This document shows, one piece after another, positions 1 through 5,793 of a stretch of 7,080 bases of DNA. A program made the translations under genes and the position numbers. The notes beneath the pieces were generated by a model. It was given only the letters and a program-made list of their open reading frames with translations. It did not search any database and was not told the origin of the DNA. Numbering within the stretch: position 1 is the stretch's first letter; each line of letters opens with the position of its first letter. This stretch comes from Planctomycetota bacterium (GTDB taxonomy: Bacteria > Planctomycetota > Planctomycetia > Pirellulales > Lacipirellulaceae): positions 1 through 7,080 of the forward strand of contig JAJRUA010000129.1 of the NCBI GenBank assembly GCA_024278035.1, given 5' to 3'.

Positions 1-170
1 ACGCCCCGCGGCAACGAGGATCACACCGAATCGGGCCGGTTGTGGAGCGGAAGGGCTTGGCATCCCAAGATGTTAGCCGCCCAGGGAGTTTTCGTCAGCG
101 GGGCAGACCCTTCGCGCTAGACGGCGAGCCGTCGGCGTAAGCCGCCAGTGGTTGCCCAAGCGGTAATTGC
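1..170. other. Left-edge region without a recognised gene
   Basis: A plus-strand frame enters from the window edge in frame 1 and ends at a TAG at 118-120 (39 codons, ending GADPSR). I recognise no family in it. It could be the C-terminal tail of a gene starting outside the window or chance. The opposite strand has a longer open frame (73-480), but that frame runs through the intron end and the IS3 tail in mixed frames and is not a gene. Nothing else is visible here except the hairpins at 121-144. Confidence 0.25.
121..144. repeat. Two adjacent small palindromes (REP-like)
   Basis: ACGGC-GA-GCCGT (121-132) is followed directly by CGGC-GTAA-GCCG (133-144), the second with a GNRA-type loop. 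They start right after the TAG at 118-120. Tandem short G+C-rich hairpins outside genes resemble REP-type extragenic palindromes. They could also serve as an end-of-transcript structure for a left-edge gene, but no T-tract follows. Whether the unit is repeated in the genome cannot be seen from here. Confidence 0.4.
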
Positions 171-209
171 GGTATCCCACCACTTTCGGACAGAGTCGGA
201 ACCGAAAAA

Positions 210-380
210 TCACGCTGCTAATACCGGAGCGTTTACGGCTTCGTAATCGTTGGGCAAGAGGTAATCGAGCGTCTGGTGAAGTCGAACTGGATTGTAAAAG
301 GTTTCGATGTATTTGAAAACACTCGGGGCGTGCTTCGTCCAAGTCAGCGTACTCATCGATCCTAGCATGCTTCATTGCGA
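210..380 (-). pseudogene. IS3-family transposase OrfB, C-terminal fragment, frameshifted
   Basis: Reading the minus strand, one frame gives MKHARIDEYADLDEARP (ATG at 373-375). A second frame then continues SVFKYIETFYNPVRLHQTLDY, followed by LLPNDYEAVNAPVLAA and a TGA at 210-212. Together these match the typical end of IS3-family OrfB, where a phrase like YIxxFYNxxRxHQxLxYxxP closes the integrase domain. The switch of frame near 320-335 shows at least one indel. The DDE catalytic part that should precede it is not present, so this is a dead fragment. Its 5' edge abuts the 3' end of the group II intron around 380-430. Family identification is firm; the exact 5' limit is not. Confidence 0.8.
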
Positions 381-429
381 CTCCTTCACAATCGCTTTTA
401 CTGGTAACACGGGGCCGTTGGCCAGGTGG

Positions 430-453
430 CCCAAGGCGATTGCTCGCCCCGGG
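430..453 (-). ncRNA. Probable group II intron domain VI hairpin
   Basis: On the minus strand CCCGGGGCGA-GCAA-TCGCCTTGGG forms an uninterrupted 10-bp stem (two G-T pairs) capped by a GNRA tetraloop. It lies 8 nt downstream of domain V, where domain VI belongs. Flanking GTGG and CCAC could extend the stem with a GAG interruption on the 5' side. I do not see a clear bulged branch-point adenosine on the 3' strand, so the role as domain VI rests on position and structure. Confidence 0.5.
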
Positions 454-461
454 CTCCCACA

Positions 462-495
462 GATCCGTACGTGCCCGCATTAGAGCATACGGCTC
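462..495 (-). ncRNA. Group II intron domain V
   Basis: The minus strand carries exactly 34 nt beginning GAGCCGTATGC and ending GCACGTACGGATC, the classic layout of domain V, the catalytic heart of the ribozyme. The AGC catalytic triad (positions 2-4) and the ACGTAC segment with the bulge are present. The 3' arm ends GGATC rather than the common GGTTC, so the third pair would be G-A instead of G-U. It begins 6 nt after the RT stop codon at 502-504, typical of intron frames that end just before domain V. Confidence 0.8.
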
Positions 496-501
496 ATCAC
501 C

Positions 502-1433
502 TCAAACGTTTACCTCACGATGCCTGACGATCGAATGCACCACACGTAAGGGTGGAAGCGGGAACGATTCGAGAAGCCGATTGAACTTATCCCAATCTAA
601 CTTCCGTTTGCGGTGTCGGCGACTAAGCCAACGACGCCACACGCGATGAACCAGAAAGCGAAACTTCTTCAACGACTCGCCGTTACCCGTGATTCCATAA
701 TACGCATCGTGTCCTCGAATCTTCAAACTTAAAACGGCATGCTGGTCGATGAGCCGATCATGACGATGGGCTCGACACCAGCGGTCAATGGCCTGAACAG
801 AACGAGTTAGACGAGACGACATGGTCTTGCGTTTGACGATTCGTTGACCGCTACGAGAGCGGCTCCAATAATGCGTAAATCCCAGCAAGTCGAAGGTTTC
901 CGGCTTGCTGGGGGCATTCCCAGATTGTCCCGGAGACAATAGCGGACGTCGAAAGTCGACGAGCCGAGTTTTCTCCGGATGAATCGTCAGGCCGTATTTG
1001 GAGCAACGTTTGCCCAGTACGGCCAACACACGACGAGCGTCCGATTCCACCTCGAAGATCATGACCGCATCATCGGCGTACCGAACCAGATGGGCTCGGG
1101 CACGCAGACACGGAAGAACCTCGTGATGAAACCATTGGTCCAAAACGTAGTGGAGGTAGATGTTTGCCAATAGTGGCGAAACGACTCCACCTTGTGGGCT
1201 ACCACGGCCTGGGTAACTTACGTTGCCCAATTCCATGACACCCGCATTCAGCCATTTGCCGATTAGGCGTAACAATACGCCGTCGCGAACTCGTCGCTGA
1301 AGAAACGTTCGGAGATGGCCATGGTCCAGAGTGTCGTCCTTTCTGCTGACATAAGGGGCTTTCGCAAATCGACCTCAAGCACAAAGCCCCCTCGCAAATC
1401 CATCGTGTGTTTCCACGTCGCAGCATCCGATGC
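502..1433 (-). pseudogene. Group II intron reverse transcriptase/maturase, broken in its N-terminal part
   Basis: The clean frame (1275 down to 502, 257 aa, extending upstream to about 1329) holds the C-terminal part of a group II intron RT. Visible are RT block 5 with GSPQGGVVSPLLANIY (residues 25-40), the catalytic YADD (67-70), a thumb region with LLGFTHYW (130-137), and a maturase X-type region with YYGITGN (192-198). It ends at PPLRVVHSIV with no DNA endonuclease (HNH) domain. Upstream in the same frame LDHGHLRTFLQRRVRDGV is read. In a different frame (1359-1433) comes MDLRGGFVLEVDLRK, which should join to FFDTLDH. About 20-25 nt of unrelated sequence and a frame change sit between, at 1330-1358, in RT block 3. 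No convincing finger motifs are seen above 1433. The function of the ancestor was intron splicing and retrohoming; this copy is very likely inactive. Identification of the family is firm. Confidence 0.85.
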
Positions 1434-2106
1434 TGTTTCGTTGATACGTTGTTCAAGTTTCTGAGCACTTGCCGCCGAATAATCCGTGAAAAGGGCTCAA
1501 CATCGGTTGCTTAATGTGACGTCTCGGCCCTGTTGAGAGAAAGGGCTCCGCCGGGTCCTCGCTGAGTCGCAAGTTCCCCGACATCGTCAGTACTATCAAA
1601 ACGCTCCGATCCCCTACTGTTCGTCTTGCTTCGCTCCGGTTCTCGTCGCTCAGCAATACCACGTCGGCTTGCGGTTCGTTTCGTCCCTTCCATCGCCACC
1701 ACAAGCCAGACAATGGACCGAGAGTTGGTCGTCCGGTCTCTCAGCCGGGTGGTTCACGTGGAAACAACAGGGTCTCCCAAGTTCCTGGGGAACCCCAGTA
1801 TTCATCTGCCCATGGTCTTCGACCCCGGTCGGACAACGTGGGACTTGCCAAAGCGTCCCGGCTGTGCTGCTCCCGCGAAAAAGAAAACGAAAGCTCCAAC
1901 GTAAAATCCTCTTTCGAGGCTCAATCGCATGGCTTCTGAACTCGCTGTCTACGCTTCGTCACGTTCGTTACCTCACGCAACGCAAGACTCGCTTCCGACT
2001 GCCGACTAGGCTTTATCGGGTGGATTCTCACCACTGGGTTCCAACGAAAGGTTTCAGGTCATCATGTCATGATCATTCCCCTCTCCCAAGCTTGACTTGG
2101 CGCAAC
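1434..2106 (-). other. Non-coding 5' part of the group II intron (domains I-IV), probably with a worn RT N-terminus
   Basis: This stretch has no credible protein gene. On the minus strand it follows orfA and leads into the RT frame, so it should hold intron domains I to III and the start of domain IV. The part near 1985-2060 (GAACCCAGTGGTGAGAATCC, then AAAGCCTAGTCGG) and a later GAGACCGG near 1735-1742 look like structured intron RNA. Open frames on both strands exist here (for example plus 1669-2454 and minus 1453-1713), but they match no family. The minus frame 1453-1713 may contain eroded RT N-terminal codons; I cannot demonstrate it. Confidence 0.5.
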
Positions 2107-2112
2107 TTTTTT
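2106..2112 (-). promoter_or_regulatory. A AAA AAG ribosomal slippery heptamer of the IS3 element
   Basis: IS3 elements make their transposase by programmed -1 frameshifting from orfA into orfB, usually on A6G. The minus strand has AAAAAAG at 2112-2106, read as CTA AAA AAG in the frame that encodes the conserved EMEREILKK of OrfA. This is the canonical phase for slippage. The IS3 sequence stops at or next to this site, so it no longer has an orfB to shift into. Confidence 0.65.
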
Positions 2113-2331
2113 AGGATTTCTCGCTCCATCTCGGTTCGCTTGAGCACGCACCTTTCTGAGCCGCTTGTTCTCAGCCTGCAACTCGGTAATGGTGGCATCA
2201 TCACCGCAAACGCCCACCGCTTGGCTGGCCACTTTGAACGAAGAACTCTCCTCGACGATCAACCGTACGGCATCTCGCTTGAAATCTTCGCTGTAGCTGC
2301 GACGCTTCGAGGTGAACGGCTGCGAATCAAA
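2107..2331 (-). pseudogene. IS3-family OrfA (HTH transposase subunit), decayed
   Basis: The minus strand reads FDSQPFTSKRRSYSEDFKRD from 2331, then AVRLIVEESSSFKVASQAVGVC. This is the helix-turn-helix part of IS3 OrfA, which binds the element's ends. Three lesions are visible. The first codon (TTT at 2329-2331) stands where ATG would be expected. GVC is joined directly to GDDATITELQ, skipping the segment with the usual LRxW motif, which suggests an in-frame internal deletion. A frame change follows ENKRLRK at about 2141-2155, after which another frame gives LKRTEMEREILKK, the leucine-rich tail. A purine-rich GCGGAGGG just upstream (2331-2338) could have been its ribosome site. It lies 27 nt past the mtaB stop. 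Family is clear; the deletion is inferred from the usual OrfA layout. Confidence 0.8.
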
Positions 2332-2358
2332 CCCTCCGCAAGAAAAACGTCGCCGCTT

Positions 2359-3639
2359 TCATGCGAGGGACTTTTCCATTGCGAGGATTCGGCCTTCGTT
2401 AACCGGCCCCGCTTTCACGTCCACGAAGTGGCCCACCTCTTCAGCACTTGCTGAGAGTTTTACGGGGGCATAGCGGCAGGAAGTGCCGACGTAACGCCCC
2501 TCTTCAAGGGGCGTTTCAACAAGGACTCGTAGATTCTTGCCCTGGAGCGTCGCAAAATACTGGTCGCGCAGCTCCGATTCGACTTCGGCAAGTCGATGGA
2601 TTCTTTCGGTCTTTAGTGCCTTTGGCAACTGCTCGGACATGTCCCATGCGGGGGTGCCCCGACGTGCCGAGAAAGGGAACCCATGAATTTTAGAGAAGCC
2701 CGCGCTGCGGCAGGTGGCGAGTGTTTGCTCGAACTCGGCATCGGTTTCACCAGGGAAGCCGACGATCACATCGGTCGTAATAGCCGGTTGATCGAGCCGT
2801 TCGCGCAGCAGGTTGCACCGATCAACGAACCGACGGCTACCCCAACGGCGACGCATTCGCCGCAGCACACTGTCCGAGCCACTTTGCATTGAGATATGCA
2901 GATGCGGGGCGATGCGGTCGGGGCGATCGGCCATCACATCGATCAATTCTCGCGTTACCTCGGTCGCTTCGATGCTCGAAAGCCGCACGCGAAAATCCCC
3001 TGGCAAAGCAGCAAGCTGCTTCACTAAGTGTGAAAGGCGGACCCAAGAGTCTTTGTCGCGTGGTCGCTGTCGGTTCCAATCGACGCCATAATGGCCCAGG
3101 TGGATGCCCGTGAGAACCACTTCGCGAAAGCCGTTTTCTATCAAGCCGCGCACCTCGTGCGTCACCTCGTCAAGAGGCCGGCTCGTGAGATTGGGGCGCA
3201 CATGAGGGATCACGCAAAAACTGCACCGCAGCAGGCAGCCATCCTGCACTTTCACATAGGCACGGCTCCGCTGGCCGAGTCCTGAGATGCCGGTCGGCAC
3301 GTCGGTCACGCCAAACCGGCCCAGCAGATCTGGCAACTCCCGCTTGTCGGTCAGCACTTCCGTTACGCCTGGCAGCGCAGCGACCTCTTCGGGGGCACGT
3401 GTCGCATAGCAACCCATGACCACAATTTTTGCTGCCGGGTTCTGTCTAGCCATTCGTCGCACCACTTGCCGGCTCTTCGCATCGCCCTCCGCTGTTACGG
3501 TGCAAGTATTCACCACACACAGATCGGCCTCTTCGTCTCGCGCGGCCTCCGTATAGCCAATCGTTGCGAGCCCTTCACGAAGAAACTCCGTTTCGTACTG
3601 GTTGACTTTGCAGCCAAGCGTGTGTGTTTTGAGTTTCAT
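2359..3639 (-). CDS. mtaB: tRNA (N6-L-threonylcarbamoyladenosine(37)-C2)-methylthiotransferase MtaB
   Basis: This radical SAM enzyme adds a methylthio group to t6A at position 37, next to the anticodon of tRNAs reading ANN codons, giving ms2t6A and helping accurate decoding. It starts MKLKTHTLGCKVNQYETE, the MtaB-type signature (MiaB and RimO differ here). The N-terminal methylthiotransferase domain has its auxiliary 4Fe-4S cysteines at C10, C46 and C77. The radical SAM domain carries CLLRCSFC with C135, C139 and C142. SAM-domain motifs follow: VVLTGIHLGHYG, SSIEATEV, HISMQSGSD, and VGFPGETDAEF. The C-terminal region (about 365-426) fits a TRAM RNA-binding domain. At 426 aa it has the usual length, so the IS3 remnant beyond its stop has not truncated it. 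It follows clpS by 39 nt on the same strand and is probably cotranscribed. No clear Shine-Dalgarno precedes the ATG. Confusion with MiaB or RimO is unlikely given the opening motif. Confidence 0.95.
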   Translation of the reverse strand: MKLKTHTLGCKVNQYETEFLREGLATIGYTEAARDEEADLCVVNTCTVTAEGDAKSRQVVRRMARQNPAAKIVVMGCYATRAPEEVAALPGVTEVLTDKRELPDLLGRFGVTDVPTGISGLGQRSRAYVKVQDGCLLRCSFCVIPHVRPNLTSRPLDEVTHEVRGLIENGFREVVLTGIHLGHYGVDWNRQRPRDKDSWVRLSHLVKQLAALPGDFRVRLSSIEATEVTRELIDVMADRPDRIAPHLHISMQSGSDSVLRRMRRRWGSRRFVDRCNLLRERLDQPAITTDVIVGFPGETDAEFEQTLATCRSAGFSKIHGFPFSARRGTPAWDMSEQLPKALKTERIHRLAEVESELRDQYFATLQGKNLRVLVETPLEEGRYVGTSCRYAPVKLSASAEEVGHFVDVKAGPVNEGRILAMEKSLA

Positions 3640-3678
3640 GTTATTTTCAATGCCGACGGATCGTGATAAAGCTGCAGT

Positions 3679-4065
3679 TCACTCTATCGGCTCAATCGAT
3701 GCGGTCATCGAGCCTTGGCACGCTTGGATGCTTTCGTCTTTTCCGTAGGTGTGGATTTGCTCTTGTTTGAGTTCGGCATGTTCTTTGGTGGTGGTTAGCA
3801 CGACGGCCCGGCCCGCCGTATCGACCGTCTTGGTGAGCAGAAAGCATTTTTCTAGCGGATGCCCAAAAAGCTCACGGAGCATCACGATGACGTATTCGTA
3901 CGAATGGTCATCGTCATCCCAGAGCAAGACATTGTAGCGAGGAATCCCCTGGCGTTTTCTCTCCTTCTCTTTCCCGGTCCTTTTTTTGGGCCATTTTTTG
4001 GGCTCGACGACAATGGTCATCCCAGCATCGTCTGGGGGATCCGCTCTGAAAGGGTTTTCATCCAT
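3679..4065 (-). CDS. clpS: ATP-dependent Clp protease adaptor ClpS
   Basis: ClpS recognises proteins with destabilising N-terminal residues and hands them to ClpA/ClpC-ClpP for degradation in the cytoplasm. The fold is clear from residue 43 on: RYNVLLWDDDDHSYEYV, then LRELFGHPLEKCFLLTKTVD, GRAVVLTTTKEHAEL and QEQIHTYGKD. The 128-aa length exceeds the usual 100-106 because of a charged, lysine-rich N-terminal extension (1-42) and a C-terminal tail QGSMTASIEPIE. Aligned by eye to E. coli ClpS, pocket residues N34, T38, M40 and H66 correspond to D50, H54, Y56 and D82, while D35 and D36 are kept as D51 and D52. The start at 4063-4065 gives the full extension; an internal ATG (M16) is an alternative, as neither has an obvious ribosome site. 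mtaB follows 39 nt downstream. Family assignment is firm; substrate preference may differ from E. coli ClpS. Confidence 0.92.
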   Translation of the reverse strand: MDENPFRADPPDDAGMTIVVEPKKWPKKRTGKEKERKRQGIPRYNVLLWDDDDHSYEYVIVMLRELFGHPLEKCFLLTKTVDTAGRAVVLTTTKEHAELKQEQIHTYGKDESIQACQGSMTASIEPIE

Positions 4066-4285
4066 CGTGGACTTATGGAAATAGGGCTAAGGGAAGGAAG
4101 CTGGACTGGATCACGGGAGGCAAAGGGATTTACGGGAAAACAAGGGAGATCAAAATCCTGTTCGGCTTTCGCGCGGTTTTTAAGGGAATGGCGTGGTGGT
4201 GGCCGGGGCTCGGTCCAAGTATATTTGTTCTTTGGCCCGAAGGCCAATCGTGGCCCCCCTCCACTGCTACCCCCTTTTTTGACCG
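4066..4285. promoter_or_regulatory. Divergent intergenic region between clpS and the M20 peptidase gene
   Basis: These 220 nt must hold promoters for both directions. I cannot point to convincing -35/-10 pairs. A perfect 6-bp inverted repeat with a 4-nt loop, TTGGCC-CGAA-GGCCAA, lies at 4232-4247, 38 nt before the peptidase start, and could be an operator or a leader hairpin. Just before the peptidase ATG is a pyrimidine run, CCCCCTTTTTT (4270-4280). Open frames crossing this region on both strands have no recognisable content. Confidence 0.4.
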
Positions 4286-5671
4286 ATGAGCGATCTTGAT
4301 CAATGTCTAACCGACCTTCAAGAACAGCACGAGCAGCGGCTTTTAGAGCTGCTGGCTATTCCGAGTGTAAGTGCGGACTCGCGCTACGAGGCGGATATCG
4401 CCCGGGCAGCCGATTGGGTAGAGGCTGAGCTTTCGGGCATGGGGCTTTCGGGCATGGGGCTTTCGACCGAGCGGCTCGAAACGCCGGGCCACCCGATAAT
4501 TTATGCCGAGTCGCCTCCCGTGCCAGGAGCCCCCGTGGCGCTCGTTTATGGCCACTACGACGTGCAGCCGCCCGACCCGCTCGACGAGTGGCTCACGCCG
4601 CCGTTTGAGCCAACCGTGCGCGATGGCAACGTCTACGCCCGTGGGGCAACCGATGACAAAGGGCAAATGCTTACCCATGTCCTGGCCGCGGCGGCTGTGC
4701 TCAAAACCGAGGGCAAATTACCCCTTCAATTAAAATTTCTAATCGAAGGCGAAGAAGAGGTCGGCAGCGAACATCTTGAGAAGATCGTTGCCGAGCGGAG
4801 CGAACAACTCGCTTGCGATGTGGTTGTCGTCAGCGATAGCTCACAGTTCGCCCCGGGCGTGCCTGCCGTAACATACGGTCTGCGCGGCATCGCTTACTAC
4901 GAAATCCTCCTGGAAGGGCCCAAGCAAGATTTGCACTCGGGCACGTTTGGTGGCGGCGTGACGAACCCCGCCAACACCTTGGCAAAGATGCTTGCCGCGC
5001 TGACCGATGGCGAAGGTCGCATTCAACTTCCCGGTTTTTATGATAATGTGGAAGAGCTAACCGATGGCGAGCGCGAAGAGTTCGCCTCGTTGCCTTTCGA
5101 CGAAGAAAAGTTCAAGGCACAACTTCAAGTCGAGGGGCTCTCGGGCGAGTCCTACTACACGACACTCGAACGTCGTTGGGCACGGCCCACGTGCGATGTG
5201 AATGGCCTTTGGAGTGGCTATCAGGGCGAAGGGGCCAAGACGGTTTTGCCAGCCCGTGCCGGGGCGAAAGTCAGCTTTCGGCTTGTTCCGAACCAGTGTC
5301 CGAAGCAAGTCACTCAGGCGCTGCATGATTTCTTAGAGCCGCTCGTTCCGTCGGGCATCCGCCTTACGATCGTCGATCACCACGGAGCGCCCGGCGTTGT
5401 CTTCCCGCTCGGCAGCCCCTACATGCAGGCCGCCTCGGCGGCGATTGAGCATGGTTTCGGGGCGAAGCCCGTCTTTATCCGCGAAGGGGGCTCGATCCCC
5501 ATCGTCAATACTTTTGCTCGAGAGTTGGGGGCCGACGTCTTGCTCTTAGGTTGGGGCCTAGACGACGACAACACCCACAGCCCTAATGAAAAGTTCAACC
5601 TGGGCGATTTTCACCGAGGAATCCGCTCCAGCGCCCGGCTTTGGTCGGAGTTGGCCAAGGTGGAGAGATAG
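4286..5671 (+). CDS. M20-family metallopeptidase (dipeptidase/carboxypeptidase type)
   Basis: A complete 461-aa di-zinc hydrolase of the M20 family, closest in style to the carnosinase/CNDP-like dipeptidases. Such enzymes cleave small peptides or N-acyl amino acids. The metal site can be read off: H90 and catalytic-support D92 in GHYDVQP; the bridging aspartate in ATDDKGQ (D123/D124); general base E157 and ligand E158 in EGEEEVGSE; D184 in VVSDSS; and H431 in THSPNE. The lid/dimerisation domain (about 200-320) starts with DLHSGTFGG (H217), which in relatives contacts the substrate across the dimer. No signal peptide is visible, so it is probably cytoplasmic. An LSGMG unit is duplicated at about residues 49-58. 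The start fits the conserved N-terminal helix, but no Shine-Dalgarno precedes it. Downstream, serS follows after 122 nt on the same strand. Fold and metal chemistry are certain; exact substrate is unknown. Confidence 0.93.
   Translation: MSDLDQCLTDLQEQHEQRLLELLAIPSVSADSRYEADIARAADWVEAELSGMGLSGMGLSTERLETPGHPIIYAESPPVPGAPVALVYGHYDVQPPDPLDEWLTPPFEPTVRDGNVYARGATDDKGQMLTHVLAAAAVLKTEGKLPLQLKFLIEGEEEVGSEHLEKIVAERSEQLACDVVVVSDSSQFAPGVPAVTYGLRGIAYYEILLEGPKQDLHSGTFGGGVTNPANTLAKMLAALTDGEGRIQLPGFYDNVEELTDGEREEFASLPFDEEKFKAQLQVEGLSGESYYTTLERRWARPTCDVNGLWSGYQGEGAKTVLPARAGAKVSFRLVPNQCPKQVTQALHDFLEPLVPSGIRLTIVDHHGAPGVVFPLGSPYMQAASAAIEHGFGAKPVFIREGGSIPIVNTFARELGADVLLLGWGLDDDNTHSPNEKFNLGDFHRGIRSSARLWSELAKVER
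4430..4465 (+). repeat. In-frame 15-bp tandem duplication inside the M20 peptidase gene
   Basis: The unit CTTTCGGGCATGGGG occurs twice with no mismatch (4430-4444 and 4445-4459), followed by the first 6 bases of a third copy (4460-4465). It adds five residues (LSGMG) to the end of an early helix, before the strand leading to the metal site. It keeps the frame, so the gene stays intact. Exact identity suggests recent slippage. Confidence 0.9.
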
Positions 5672-5793
5672 CGGAGAGGTAGAACTGCTTCTATCGAAGG
5701 GCTGACACCCAACCGCTCGCCGCTCTTTATTCGCCCGACCGCTTGCCGCTCTTGGTTGTATTTTGCCTTTCTCCCTCTACCTTTTTTTACTCC
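5672..5793 (+). promoter_or_regulatory. Spacer before serS with a direct repeat and a pyrimidine tract
   Basis: The gap between the peptidase stop and serS holds two near-identical 16-mers, ACCGCTCGCCGCTCTT (5712-5727) and ACCGCTTGCCGCTCTT (5738-5753), differing at one base and starting 26 nt apart. A long pyrimidine-rich stretch (5768-5793, including CTTTTTTT at 5781-5788) leads straight into the serS ATG. A weak hairpin TAGAA-CTGC-TTCTA lies near 5681-5694; it does not look like a strong terminator. The repeat could bind a regulator of serS, but no promoter is recognisable. Confidence 0.4.

Larger units (their letters stand above)
390..2106 (-). mobile_element. Degraded group II intron (retroelement)
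   Basis: Group II introns are self-splicing ribozymes that move by reverse transcription with the help of their own RT/maturase. On the minus strand this one shows the expected order: a long structured non-coding 5' part (about 1434-2106), an RT/maturase reading frame (502 to about 1433), then domain V (462-495) and a domain VI-like hairpin (430-453). The 5' part contains a segment reading AAAGCCTAGTCGG (near 2000-2015) of the sort found in domain I of bacterial group II introns. The 5' boundary is placed near 2106, where IS3 orfA homology ends and the minus strand reads GTTGCGCCAAG; that start is close to, but not exactly, the usual GTGCG. The 3' boundary lies somewhere in 380-430 and I cannot fix it. 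The broken RT suggests it is no longer mobile by itself. Confidence 0.75.
210..2331 (-). mobile_element. Remnant of an IS3-family insertion sequence, split by a group II intron
   Basis: The two ends of an IS3-type element lie in the same orientation: a damaged orfA (2107-2331) upstream and the last part of the orfB transposase (about 210-380) downstream. What separates them is not the missing transposase but a group II intron (about 390-2106). The orfB integrase core with its DDE residues, which takes up most of a usual 270-aa OrfB, is absent. The sequence GGTATCCCACCACTTTCGGA (171-190), about 20 nt beyond the orfB stop, lies where an IS3 terminal inverted repeat is expected. I see no matching copy at the orfA end, so the left terminus is lost or diverged. 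The element cannot transpose on its own. That the two fragments come from a single copy is an inference from order, strand and style. Confidence 0.7.

Noticed and set aside
73..480. Minus-strand 135-aa frame read as one protein
   Set aside because: It is a composite: intron 3' end, a piece of IS3 OrfB in one frame, then out-of-frame sequence. The real OrfB tail switches frame near 320-335.
210..2331. Possibility of a new RT-based defence system (DRT or retron)
   Set aside because: The RT has maturase-type C-terminal features and is followed 6 nt later by a 34-nt domain V, which identifies a group II intron.
1669..2454. Long plus-strand open frame (261 aa)
   Set aside because: It runs antisense through the intron 5' region, IS3 orfA and the end of mtaB, all clearly encoded on the minus strand. 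Its product is rich in Ser/Arg/Leu with no domain, so it is a shadow frame.
3859..4299. Plus-strand 146-aa frame overlapping clpS and the intergenic region
   Set aside because: Antisense to clpS over much of its length, low-complexity, and no family resemblance.
5672..5793. T-box or other tRNA-sensing leader for serS
   Set aside because: The 122-nt spacer has no T-box core motif, no strong terminator hairpin, and is too short for one.
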